From NCBI GenBank assembly GCA_026874595.1, contig CM049319.1, positions 37,393,473-37,457,472 on the forward strand: a DNA stretch of 64,000 nucleotides. The letters are read 5' to 3'. This document shows positions 37,898 to 49,832 of the stretch, piece by piece; the stretch's first letter is position 1, and every line of letters begins with the position of its first letter. The notes under the pieces were generated by a model, which saw only the letters and a list, made by a program, of their open reading frames with translations, did not search any database and was not told the origin of the DNA. The position numbers and the translations under genes are program-made. The DNA comes from Sipunculus nudus. Taxonomy: Eukaryota; Annelida; Sipuncula; Golfingiida; Sipunculidae.

Positions 37898-37925
37898 TTT
37901 TTTTTTTTTGGGGGGGGGGGGGGGG
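37898..37925 (+). repeat. T12-G16 homopolymer junction
   Basis: Twelve T followed directly by sixteen G. Confidence 0.9.
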
Positions 37926-39110
37926 CACTAAGGCGGTATCACATTGAATTTTTCTAGTATGTTCCTTCAAGATGTGCTCTTTTTCCAGCCGTTGAGGAAT
38001 ATAATTTCGATTACAAACGCCAAAAATATGATACGAGCCCTGGTGATATTGCTCCAAAATGCTAGAAAATGAATGACCATACATCATCAGAACAACGTTG
38101 GATGTACCCTCACAAAACAGATCAATTAACTGCCAGAAAGCTGAGGCGTTGTAAATCACATGGTAGACATCATCAGTGTCATGGACATATCGAGGTAACT
38201 ATAGTTTAAATCTGTACCAATGTAATCGGAAATCGCATAATATGTGGACATATTGGTCATACTTGCTCAAATGTGAGCAGCAAATACGTCGAATTGAGAT
38301 GTTGTGGACAGGCAAAATATTTAGTCACAAAGACAGGAAATATTCCGGCATCTGTTCATCCGAATATTTATATTATAAATTTCCTTCAAAGAGAGCTTTG
38401 ACCAACTTTCTGGTCCTCAGCGTAATTGAATATATGACCTCGGAGGTGTTAAGGGCGCAGCCATGTTGTTTATGCATGGCGGCATCATAAAGTCGTAATG
38501 AGTGTCCACGGAATAATAATGAATAATTTGAGAACACGACGGAAAAATCTGCTACGTTATAAAATGAAATATTGAAATTGGGAATCCGAGGGAGAGCGTC
38601 ACCTAGACAGGAAAGGAGAATTGATGTTGACAAATTCAAAAGTGAAAGGAGCTCTGCCAAGTCTTAAATGGTGGCTTCTACAGGGAAAACGAAAAGGCTA
38701 AAACGTCATGATTCCGAATGAGAAATTAAATTCTGTGCCGGCAAAACGGCATCTCAGTCAAAATGTTCAATTCAAAAGAGGTTTGAAAATACTCTGGATA
38801 TGAAATAAACATTAGCGGTGAAATCACTCAGCTAATGGCATCGAATTTGAAATTGAAACAGGGCTGAAAAAATACAGATGCTAATTAAAATGTAGTGGAA
38901 TTAAGAACGCGGGTGATCAGTGACGGGTTAATGAGTTCAAGTGGCTCAAAGGAAGAAAGAATAACTGACACTGTCTGTCGAGAAAGCAGAAACAATACCA
39001 AGATAAAGCACATAATACTGGTTTAGAAACAAAAGCACATAATCTGGATCTGTACTGGATCAGCGTTGTTTGAAAAATACTTTTAGGTTGCTGATATTCC
39101 CGAAATCATA
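37926..39110. other. no gene recognised
   Basis: Repeat-poor unique-looking DNA up to the solo LTR. Confidence 0.5.
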
Positions 39111-39935
39111 TGGTAACAGGTGCTCTTTTTATTGTGTGGCACGGGCGTGGCTCCTGTTGTGGCACTCGTGTCTGGCCGCGTATTACATTCTATGTTTAAT
39201 CCGTACTGGTTGAACTCTCGTTGTCATGTTTAGCCTTGAGTTTTCACGCCTGGTCGTGGGTCACGTGATGATCCTGGTTTGTTGAGATACACAGCGCTGT
39301 TCTTTCTAGAGAATTCCTGAAACGCGTGTTTACTGTTGAGTAGGATCCTTAAAGGCTGTTCCAGGAGTGGAAAATTCACGGCTTGGGGTGTGAAGATATA
39401 TAAAGGGGCTGTGTTTTAGAACGGCAGGGCAGAGAGCAGAGAAGATTCCAGCGGACGCAGAAGCGTGTGTCAGATTATAAGACCTTATCCGACTAATGCG
39501 ACAATTATAGATTTTCAAAGACTTTCTCCTGGATTTTATGCATTTGGACTTCAGTTTACAACCTGGATTGTTGCAAGAGCTTTACACTGGACTGTCATTC
39601 TCCGAGAGTATATATTTAAAGAAGTTATCGTTGTGACGGTGTTGGTATCCAGGTACTGTGCAAATTGATTATTTTCTGTGTGATTGTATTGACTTGTTGC
39701 TATACCGCTGTTTTACTGTATAATTGTATTGATTTAGTGTATTGTATTGTTAGGGCTGTTTTAAGAATAAATTATAGTTATTTGTTAACAAAAAAAAATC
39801 CACTGACTTCTTTTTTTTCATTCCCCTAGACATTTCACGCTGCCTAGTGTTACAGAATCTGATTTTTTTCATCTCCATTACAAAATTTGTGTTCATCACG
39901 CATACGTGATCTGTTTGATATTAGGTTCCGTGACA
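39111..39935 (+). repeat. solo LTR of the Gmr1-like family
   Basis: An 825-bp near full-length LTR on the plus strand with no gag-pol on either side. The 5' edge is slightly mutated (TGGTAACAGG instead of TGTTACAGG) and the 3' edge is ...GGTTCCGTGACA. The TATA box is at 39396-39404 (TATATAAAG) and AATAAA at 39766-39771. It matches the 3' LTR at 58115-58911 over its whole length with scattered substitutions. Flanking 5-mers (TCATA / ATATA) are not an exact target duplication, consistent with age. Most simply it is left by recombination between the two LTRs of a full element. Confidence 0.85.
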
Positions 39936-40897
39936 ATATACGTACTAATTAAGGTAGCAGAGCTGGCAAAAACCTCATTATCTTAGATGAATCAACCCCA
40001 TAAACTATGCATTATTTTTAACCTGTGCAGTGTTCTTAACTTCTCACTTATTTTACCATGATTTGTAACATTAATAATCTTACATAAAATAATGTTTACG
40101 TCTCAAGCTTCTTCAGGTTGTAGGTTCAAGAACTGTGCATCTTTTGTTGCCAACTTAATTAATCCGGAGTCACCTAGGATTCTGTAATCGAAAGTCTGCT
40201 AAAAAAGAACAAAAATGCAAATCAGTATATCGGAGAATGTTACGGTGTTAACCCACCCTCACTTAAAAAGATTAAAGGATTCTGATCATTACTGTTATTA
40301 TTTTCTTGTTGTTATTGTCAGATACTTTAAATGAAAAAAATTATTATATCAGACACTGATACTACATGCTTTGAAAATAAACGGACAGTGAAAGGATGGT
40401 TCATGTGCAATCTGATAATGACTCAAATGTGAAAATGTAAAACAGTCTCTTGTTCAGGGTGAGACACTGTGGGGATGACAGTAGCTCTGGTGTATATTGT
40501 ATTTATTGTATGTCAATGTATATGCTAAGCTGCAGGTAGTCAGTTAATTACTCCATTATATAGAGAAGTTAAAGGGAGATAAGCAGAAGCAATATAAGTC
40601 TGTCTTCCAAACTATCAATTCACCTTTGCTTTATACAGAAGTTTCCAGACAAAACCATCCCTGCACACGGTCTTAGTACCTCCCTTTGGGCTCTTTCATA
40701 CCTTGTTATGGTTTTGCGTGTTAGTGAACAAAGTCTACGTGTGTCTGTTTATAATAACAAGTCCGCGTGACCGTAGGCCAATTTTGCGCATGTACGACAG
40801 ATCCCAAACAAGGTTTCAGCCAGCGGGAACATGTTTTATATTTTTTGGGGCTAAGTCAGTTATAATATATGTTTTACTTGAAAATATATATTATTCT

Positions 40898-40954
<57 letters not shown>

Positions 40955-42259
40955 TATATATATAACAGAGAGAGAGAGAGTGAATACGGATGAATCTGAC
41001 ACGTCCATGACAACCCATACGTTGTCACAACAAACATTTGATAACTCTTTTGACAACATGGGTTGTTGTTTTTAGGTACAAACATTTGACAACCCAATGT
41101 TTTCAGCGAGTCGGGGCATTTCCTGTTTGACATATGTTTAGACCAGGCGATGTACGGAGTCTAATAAGCTGTTTTAATGTTTACGCCTGTGATCGAGCCG
41201 GTCCACTGTTTCTTACATTCGTGTGCAAGAGTAAGCCAACGGTTTCAGGGCAATATTTTGGTAGGTACCAATTTTTTTCAAAGAGAAGACGCTATTTTTC
41301 GTGTAAATTCAACATGCTTTATAGGCGATCAGGCCCCTGTTTTAATCTGTGTGACGGGCGAATTTAGTCTTATGACCTGTGGCAAGTGATTGACACTGTT
41401 TATTTAGGCGCAACCGAGGTACCTTCACAGCAAGGTTTGTTCCTGACGTTGAATATATAGTATTGCGGTCACGATTGGCACAGGTGTTGGGACAATGCAT
41501 TCTGTTCCACGGGTATCTAATGTGACATTAGCAAATTGATGAGTATTTTAACACCCTCCCGGATTAATGTAACGCATAGTAAAAGACTGTTTCCACACTG
41601 TGGGGGTATTGGAAAGTTTGTCCTTTATAGTTACTAAGATATGTCTGGTCGTAAGTATTAATAAGTTACATGCTACATTAAAAGTTATCTTAAAAACTTA
41701 CATCTATTTGTTCATTTTTCTCGTCATGCACAATGCCCCTGTTGACTCAAAGACGGATGTCTGATTCTTACAGTCTCTCGGTGTACATATATCAGTGCGG
41801 TTCAGTCCTTTGACCAGCATAATAACTTTGTCAATGAGCATGCCTAGTATAGTAACATGCAGTATCACGCTATGACGAGAGGTTGATAAGGTAGTATGTT
41901 TATGTATTTATATAACCGTAAAAATTACTGTGACAGTGATGTATAAATGAAACTTTGTTATCCTGAAATGACGGTAATGTCCTTGTTTAATTAAATGTTA
42001 TGAACATTTTGTAATAGGCATTTCTATGTGATTTATTTGTTTCAATACCAGATTTATTTGAAAGTTTGTTTGCCTGTACAATTCGTAGGGCTAGGTCAAT
42101 CAGTTTCCGTGGAGTTTTTTGTAAATCCGGTAGTTCTTGTCGATTTATTGCTTTCGTGTGGATGCCCATGATGTTCACGAGAGCTGAGGATTAAGAACTA
42201 CATAAGGAATAATTAAATCGTTATATGTTGAACTTAAGAAAATTATGTGACGACAACCC

Positions 42260-42262
<3 letters not shown>
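39936..42262. other. no gene recognised
   Basis: Contains the compound microsatellite at 40,900 and, at 41,010-41,100, a short direct/inverted cluster (ACAAACATTTGAYAAC twice, ACAACCCAT / ATGGGTTGT) that could be a MITE stub. Confidence 0.5.
40900..40981. repeat. (TA)n(GA)n compound microsatellite
   Basis: TA run, GA run, short TA run and AG run in succession. Confidence 0.95.

Positions 42263-42317
<55 letters not shown>
42263..42317. repeat. (GA)n microsatellite
   Basis: About 27 GA dinucleotides, immediately upstream of a CpG-rich block. Confidence 0.95.
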
Positions 42318-42319
<2 letters not shown>

Positions 42320-42322
<3 letters not shown>

Positions 42323-42650
42323 GGAGACAGGAGAAATGGAGGAAAGGAGGCGGGGATAATACGGGAGCATTGAGACTTGACTTCATCACCAGCAACAGCC
42401 GTTTAATTGTGACACCGTCGCTCGCCGTGGGGTGACTGAATTTGACCTCGTACATTTCACTCCAATTACTGTCACGCACGCCGCATATGGAAGAGCGGTG
42501 TTGATGGCCGGGACGCCAAGAAACAGATCGAAAGTTCGCAAATTTGAATTCCACTTGGACCATTCGTTATCCACAAATTTGCACTCTTTTCGCCGTGAGA
42601 TGGATAGGATTTGCGAAATAACTGACCCCTAGAACCAGCTGACCTCCTTG
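42320..42650. other. CpG-rich, GC-balanced block of unknown role
   Basis: Downstream of the GA repeat, 330 bp is rich in CpG (for example GTCGCTCGCCGTGGGG, CACGCACGCCGC, GGCCGGGACGCC) and is open in several frames on both strands, as expected from higher GC. No recognisable protein. Could be a CpG island, a conserved element or an old insertion. Confidence 0.25.
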
Positions 42651-43079
42651 TCATTCACAATTCTAGGCCACTCTTTACCTAAGCGGGTTTAAACATATGA
42701 AGAAATAACAAATTGGAGGAGCAGACCTCTTCATACATGAAGACATCAGTAAGTAAGGTGTAAAAAAGATAATTGAGAAATATTGGGACGTTTCACCCGA
42801 AAACCTTAGTGATACTTGAATCAGCTGAGGTAGTCTCATAACAATAACAAGTAAATATATTTAATATATTATATATTTCACAGAATGTCCAGTTACATTT
42901 TTAACATATTGTTTGCTCTAATAACGAACTAAACATCCCCTTAAAGTTGTATTGTGGTTTTCAGATTTTCATCATTGTTAAAAAAATCTGTCCTCTCAAG
43001 TCGCTTTTTTCATGAAAATTAATCCCAGTGTCTAAGTTTAAATATGTTACTTTCAAAGGACATACAAGCTGAGAAACGG

Positions 43080-43520
43080 CATATCTATCCTATTGGTTAG
43101 CCCCGGTTATTAATCATGACAGCAAGAGACTTAATTAAAGCATACTTCGGAAGGTTTATGTTGACATAAAACGAATATCGGAAATGTGAAGAATGCCCTC
43201 CGTGAAGTGTAAGAAGAAAGCAGGTATAATGAGGCGTCGTATTACCGATAGACCGCATTCACAATGACAAAACCCAGGCCATGGAAAAAAGAGACATAAA
43301 AATAATCTGAGATAAGACGATATGTCTGATTAATGAGGAGATCAACAGGGACGACACTATACGTCAGTACGGTCATATTCTCTCCCAGACATCCGGAGTA
43401 AACAGTTTTAATTTTTATTCCAGGGAAAAGGTCTTTTTCCTGCTAAGAAAACCCGGCTTAATGATGAAGCCACAGAACGCAAACGTTTGGCTTATAAACG
43501 AAGGTGGAAATTGAGAGTCC
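43080..43520. other. candidate conserved non-coding block
   Basis: Repeat-free and GC-balanced, with GTTATTAATCATGACAGC, ACTTAATTAAAGC and TGTCTGATTAATGAGG. Same caveats as the other blocks. Confidence 0.18.
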
Positions 43521-44562
43521 ACACCTTACTTTATTAAACTGTATGAGTACAGGCTCCAGTAGGGGAGACTGGGGTGTTTTGGTTATTTTTGGCCAAGGAG
43601 GGTATTGGTGTGGTGTCTAGGGAAATTTTGCAGCTTCAAAGGAAAAAAGTTAACCGAGATGTCACAGAGCAGTTTATTGCTTGCCGAAAATCAAAGATTT
43701 CTGCAAGCATGTTGGTCAGGTGCGTATGTCTTTTTGTGTGTTTATCGCAATGTTTGTTTGTTTGTCTGTCCCCACTCTTCTGGCCACTGGCCACATATAT
43801 TGTCCTATCTACACAAAATATAGGTCATTTTATTCGTCTTCGCATTCTGCATTATGAGGTCTGGTCACTTGTCATCCAGGGTCTGTCAGTCTGTCGGTAT
43901 GCATGTCTGTTTGTTTGTCTGTTGTAGTAAATTTCTCCTGCCTGCTTTTCCTTTGGTCTGACATATGTCATTATGGAGTCCAACAAAGCTTCAGACAGGC
44001 ATACATTTAAAAGAAAACCAGGAAATATGTTTACACTATCGGTTTTTCCGTCTGTACCTTCGTCCGTGACTTTATAATTTTAGCATAAGTACATAAAATG
44101 CTTTTGTTCTGCTCTCTAGAAATATGGTTCATTCCAATGACATGCTCCCCTAACTTCCGGCAAGCGCTCGACCTATGGTCGTCTAGTTTGATAATCTAAC
44201 AATACCCACCAACGGCACCATGAGCGAAAACGATTCCTTTATTATTTAGTATATTATATCTCTGATCACGTGCAAGCTTGTACACTATTCAAATGACTGG
44301 AATTTATAGTGTTTTTATTTACATCTAGGTCGTGCGAGGACAGGAAATGACGGTGGTCATTGTAAAGATTGCATTTTCCTTCAAATACTTTCATTTTGCT
44401 TAACTTTATCACTCATAACCTGCCGGGCGTTTACAGCTTTATAGTTGTGAAAGTGTGGAAGTCATGGCTGTGCGGCTTTTGACTTAATTTGCGATACTAT
44501 CGATTGGATCAAATTGCATAAATATTTGTTTTCATTTTTAAAATGGAAAGCCACTTTTTAAA
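43521..44562. other. no gene recognised
   Basis: TTTGTTTGTCTGT-type low-complexity patches at 43,735-43,770 and 43,900-43,925 create Cys/Leu/Val-rich frames that are not proteins. Confidence 0.5.
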
Positions 44563-45068
44563 GACTCGTACTCAACGGTCCAGTGATTGGACTTGTTCTT
44601 GGACTGTTATACGCTATTTACACGGCGCTTTACCTATAGGCCTACAACCTAGTTGCTTCTTTAGAAGCGCAAGATTTCCGCTGCCTCGGGAGCGCAGGGC
44701 TGTTAGGAAAGGTCTCGATATAGCTATAGCGACCAAATCCATCTGAAGACCAGGAGAAAAAAAAAACTCTGCAAAATCTGTGGGAAAAAATATACAAATG
44801 CGAACTACATCAGGAGATCACAAGAAAAGGCTTTATATATATACCAAGCTTCAGCTTCCGGTAACATAATGAAACTTGCTTTCGGGCAATAAGCATGCGT
44901 AAGCCAACACTAACATCTCAAAATTCTATTTTAAATTTCTTAGGATAATGATATTTAAACGGAACTCATACTCGGAATTGAATCGGCTTCCAAACAGCCA
45001 GCACTCGGTGAGGATCGACTTTGACTCGAACCTTAACGACTCTGACTTATATACTCTGACTCGGAACA
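44563..45068 (+). repeat. GACTCGGA-rich interspersed repeat, copy 3
   Basis: The left arm has AGACTCGTACTC and GATTGGACTTGTTCTTGGAC, and resumes after unrelated sequence as GGTCTCGATATAG...CCAAATCCATCTGAAG. The middle has TATATATACCAAGCTTCAGC. The right arm has CATACTCGGAATTG, TTTGACTCGAACC and ACTCTGACTCGG. This is the most diverged of the three long copies. Confidence 0.6.
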
Positions 45069-46884
45069 GGTAAGGGTAGCTTCTAAGAACATGTTTCCTG
45101 GTGTCAATATCATCGACAGACCTGTATATATTCTGCTACGTCCAACCCACCCCACCCCCTCCCCCTCCGTGTGGCAGATGATAAACTTTAAATCCTTTCT
45201 CGCCAATCTCTTAATTCATTTCTTAGTTTTATTTGGACGAATTCAACTCCATATGCAAAATAAGCTTCAAACATTTCAATCGGAGAAATTAATAATGTCC
45301 TCCTCTAAGTAATTGAAAGCATTACTTTCATGGGGGAAGGCATTGTTGACTCACGATGGACAAATTATATTCATTAGAGTCCTGTTAATATAGATATATT
45401 CATCGTTTAACTAAATTAAACAATATGAATTCATTATCAGTGGCTGACATAAAATAATAAAGAAAATAGGGACTTGGAGGCTTTCTAGGACAGCAGGAGC
45501 AATTGATAATAAAACGCATTTATAATGCACCAGTTCGCGCAATCACAATGTCAGAAGCAGTTGCAAAGTTTGATCCCAAAGACTGAACCCCTAGGTACCG
45601 TACTGAAACAACGGAACAAGACAAACTGTGTGCTTCTGTTTTCATTTTCGAAAACGGCAGTTCTCTTAAAAAATCTGTCACATAAGCCGTGGTTGGAATC
45701 AGGAGTCAGAAAATTCACATTTTTTTCTTGGACGCGAAGTAGAATTGTATCTGTCGGTTTTGAGAACGCAGGTATTTTACTCGCCTATCTTCCTCCACTG
45801 ATTGAACTGAAGAGTTATCGGTGTCAGGAGAACAACATGTCCGCGGCTGCCTACGTGTTTACCACATGACACGTTACATTAAGCGCGGTCTCTCAACTAT
45901 ATGTAATGTTGACTGGGGCATGAATGCCAATACACGTTATTTATTCATTGTTATATTGATATTTTTATAGTATGATATTTTGTGGGGGAAACTTGTTAAA
46001 TTCGATAATCTCAGACTATCCACGCGCACGCCGTTGTCTTCTCTCCATTTTTGGCCATAGCCTTGAGAAAAAGTTTTAATAATGAGTCCTATAATAGAAG
46101 TGTACATGTTGCACCTTAGCCAATTTGCCTATCATAGATAAAGGGGGCAATTTATAATTATGGCAAACCAGCAAGCTCGTTCATCTTGCGAGTGCTTACG
46201 CTAGCATCGGGAATAGTTCGTGAGCGCGTTCTTCAAGAAGAAGCACAATCAACAGTATACCTCACGTTTTACCAATCCTCAGTAAAAGCGCATGAGCAGT
46301 GGATGCCTGAAATCGAGCGTCTTGTCAAGACATGCTGCATTAGTTGGAAAATAAACCGGTTTTTTTTTCTTCAGTGCCCCTGAAAGTCGATTGCATACCA
46401 ATATGGTTAGATATAAAACAAGAGCCTACATTCTGCATACGAGATCACAATAATGGCCACCTCTGGCAGTGCATCTGTATGCAAATATTGACGTTTGTCT
46501 GTTTTGCTGAATTTTTCTATCTACATTGAAATGCTGTGCCCTTTTCCACTGAGAAGACACCTCGGTTCTTGCTGTCATAGTTATCCACAGCATGAATAAG
46601 ACTATTACGCACTCCCGGGCTGTTATAAAAAAAATTGGTCCATACGCTGTTCAAAATTATTCAAATTAATGCAAACACAAATCTGTTGTCATCCACATTT
46701 GTTGATCCACGAGAGCTTTGATCCATAGTGTTCATAATATTAATAAGTTCATAATATTGAGTAATGTTTAATTGTTTCTGGGTTTATATTTAAATTTAAA
46801 CCCTTATTCTCCCACAGGAAAAGTTTGACTTTTTTTTAAGCGAAGCTCTTCGTTATTTTCCGGGTTTTGTTTCACCTTTTAAAA
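45069..46884. other. no gene recognised
   Basis: The longest frame (45525-45869, plus, 114 codons) has no recognisable domain or splice context. Otherwise unique-looking. Confidence 0.5.
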
Positions 46885-48190
46885 CTTTTATTTATTATCT
46901 CCTTGCAACGAAGTTGCGAAAGGGATATAGTGACGCCTCCGTTCGTGTGTCCATCTGTCCGTCTTGAATTGGCTTGTGGATCGATTTCAAGCAAAACCGT
47001 TTGACCTTTCATCTTGCACATATGGCTCACCTACCCATGGATTGAGACCCCTGTTGATTTTGAGGTCACGGGGTCAAAGGTCACGGCCACAGGGCCCACT
47101 TTTCTAAAAGGTTGTAGACCCATTTAATGCCAAACCTTTTGACCTTAACCTTTCATATTGCACATATTGCTCACCCATCCATGGAAGAAGACCCCTATCG
47201 ATTTGAGGTCACGGGGTCCAAGCTCACGGCCACAGGGCCCACTTCTTGAAAACCTTGCGGACCCATTTTAAGCCAAACTGTTTGACCAAAACCTTTCATC
47301 TTCCAAATCTGGGTCACCCATCCATGGATGAGGCATCCTATCGATTTAGAGGTCATGGCCACAGGGCCCACTTCTGGAGAAAGCTTGTGAGCCCATTTAG
47401 AGCAAAACTATTTGACCAAAACCTTTCTGACTCACCCACTCATTGATGAAGACCCATATCGATTTTGAGGTAAGAGGGTTAAAGCTCACGGCCACCGGGC
47501 CCACTTCTTGAAAAAGCTTGCGGACTCATTTTAAGCCAAACTGTTTGACCAAAACCTTTCATCTTCCAAATTTGGGTCACCCATCCATGGATGAGGCATC
47601 CTATCGATTTAGAGGTCACGGCCACAGGGCCCACTTCTGGAGAAAGCTTGTGAGCCCATTTAGAGCAAAACTATTAGACCAAAACCTTTCTGACTCACCC
47701 ACTCATTGATGAAGACCCCTATCGATTTTGAGGTAAGAGGGTTAAAGCTCACGGCCACCGGGCCCACTTCTTGAAAAAGCTTGCGGACCCATTTTAAGCC
47801 AAACTGTTTGACCAAAAACTTTCATCTTCCAAATTTGGGTCACCCATCCATGGATGAGGCATCCTATCGATTTAGAGGTCACGGCCACAGGGCCCACTTC
47901 TGGAGAAAGCTTGTGAGCCCATTTAGAGCAAAACTATTAGACCAAAACCTTTCTGACTCACCCACTCATTGATGAAGACCCCTATCGATTTTGAGGTAAG
48001 AGGGTTAAAGCTCACGGCCACCGAGCCCACTTCTTGAAAAAGCTTGTGGACCCATTTTAAGCCAGACTGTTTGACCAAAACCTGTCAGTGTCATCTTGTT
48101 CATATGGCTCAGCCATCCATGGATGAAGAACCCTATTTAGTTTAAGGTCTCAGGAGCAAAGGTCGGTCAATACCAGAGAGCTGCCCTCCT
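46885..48190 (+). repeat. 130/133-bp dimeric tandem array (263-bp higher-order unit)
   Basis: The head reads TTGCAACGAAGTTGCGAAAG then a CGTTCGTGTGTCCATCTGTCC module, followed by about eight monomers each containing GGGCCCACTT (47092, 47235, 47364, 47498, 47628, 47760, 47890, 48023). From 47,364 on, monomers alternate 130 and 133 bp and the 263-bp dimers are almost identical, so amplification is recent. Each monomer carries palindromes CATCCATGGATG, ATCGAT and GGGCCC. Early monomers carry GAGGTCACGGGGTCAAAGG. Open frames repeated every 263 bp are consequences of the array. Confidence 0.9.
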
Positions 48191-48859
48191 GATTTTCACA
48201 ATGTGTAATACATCCGTTCTAAGTTCCCTTCTAAGTGCCCTTGTTGAAAAGTACATTCATTAGCACGTTGTGTTACTTGTACAATTCACTTGATAGAAAT
48301 ATGAAAAAAAAAAAAAAAACAACGCTCTCAGAATAGGAAATATCCGAGCTCAGGAGTGATCATAACATTCGAAAACATGTTAGGGTCAATCGGTCGGAAT
48401 TTTATGCGATCATGCAAGACCAATCGCTATATGGGAATTATATTGTTGGCAAAATACGGCTGTGGCCTACAGCCCCTGCTTTCCGTGACTAGTTGCAGTT
48501 GAATATAACAGTTACGATACAAACCTCAATCAATCCCGACCAGTCGTTACTCCAAAAACCGTGGATTATCTTAAGAAAAATTCCACGATATATTCTTTTG
48601 GATGGTACAAACAGCGCTTGAGCGCGCTAATATAAGTACTCTCCGAATATACAATGAAGAGATGACACATATCTAACAATTAACGTGAATTGTGCATAAC
48701 CTATGTAACACAGATACGTTACCTATAGCTACAAAACAAGGCCTACAGGCCTAAGGCGAACCTGTGTAACGAGATTACACCAGGTATAATGCTTCAATGC
48801 TGGACCATTACGTTTCAAGAACATGTGTAACATGTATATGAACAATGCAAGTACTAAAC

Positions 48860-49832
48860 ACTAAACGGACGCTGTGCAAAAATGGTGGCAGGTGGCACCA
48901 CCAATTTTGTGAATCATTAAGAGCTATGTGAGATCTATACACATGCAAATTTCAGGGGGATCTGTCAAACCAGTCCTGAGATATAAGCCTGAATGTCTGC
49001 AGCCTATACATAAATGTAGGTGGCGCCACCTGCCACAAAATCCAGAAAGCTATCCAAGATGTATAAACCTGCAACATTTTAGGCAGATATGTCAAACCAC
49101 TGCAGAGATATGAGTGATTTTATCCCATCGCAAACAAACAGACGGACGCTGTACAAAAATGGTTGCAGGTGGCACCACCAGTTTTGCGTATAATAAAGAG
49201 CTATGGGAGATCTATACACATGCAAAATTTTGGCCCAACTGGTCAAACGGTTCCCGAGATATGAGCTTGGATGTCTGCAGCTTAAACGTGAATGTAGGTT
49301 GTGCCAACTGTCATAAAATCAGGAAAGCTGTCCATGATGTATACACATGCAAAATTTCAGATTGATAAGTCCAACCAATGCAGATATATGAGTGTTCTTA
49401 TCCCAAGGCAGATGAACAGATGGACGCTGTGCAAAAATGGTTGCAGGTGGTGCCACCATTTTTAGTGTATTTTATAAAGCTTTCCAAGGGCTACATTTGT
49501 GCAAAATCTTTAGCCTTAACGGTCAAACGGTTCCCGAGATATGTGGGTTTATGTGTGGAAACAGACGCACAAATGGACGCTGGGCAGAGAGGAAAGGTCA
49601 GAGGTCAATGAAAAAATGAGGGCGCAGCAGTTCACATGTGACCGATCATAATTCCAAATTTTAAAAAATTCTGCCCAGTGGTTATGGAGGAGTTCCCCGG
49701 AAACCTATGCGGCGATGGCGGCAGCGTCGGCGTCCGACTGAAAGCATAGTATCTGCAAAACTCTGTTTTGGCAGATACAATGATTGTAGCTGGCACCACC
49801 AGTCTTATATACAACGAAGAGACATATAAATA
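48860..49832 (+). repeat. tandem/interspersed repeat block with AGGTGGCRCCACC palindrome (left part)
   Basis: About six diverged units of 130-290 bp. A typical unit contains GGACGCTGTGCAAAAATGG, GCAGGTGGCACCACCA, AGATCTATACACATGCAAAA and GTCAAACGGTTCCCGAGATA. The palindromic core occurs at 48890, 49018, 49167, 49445 and 49788. The block is interrupted at 49,833 by a pogo-like element and continues at 51,126. Confidence 0.8.

Noticed and set aside
42247-42435. Plus-strand frame with RERERERE
   Set aside because: Translation of the GA microsatellite.
43574-43927. Secreted Cys-rich protein (117 codons, plus)
   Set aside because: The Cys/Leu/Val-rich parts translate TTTGTTTGTCTGT low-complexity DNA; no signal peptide or domain.
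45525-45869. Single-exon gene of 114 codons (plus)
   Set aside because: No recognisable domain, promoter or splice context; length is within chance for locally GC-balanced sequence.
47246-47972. Repeated 63-66 codon frames with HFKPNCLTKTFHLPNLGH
   Set aside because: They recur exactly with the 263-bp tandem period and end at the same place in every unit; they are shadows of the array.
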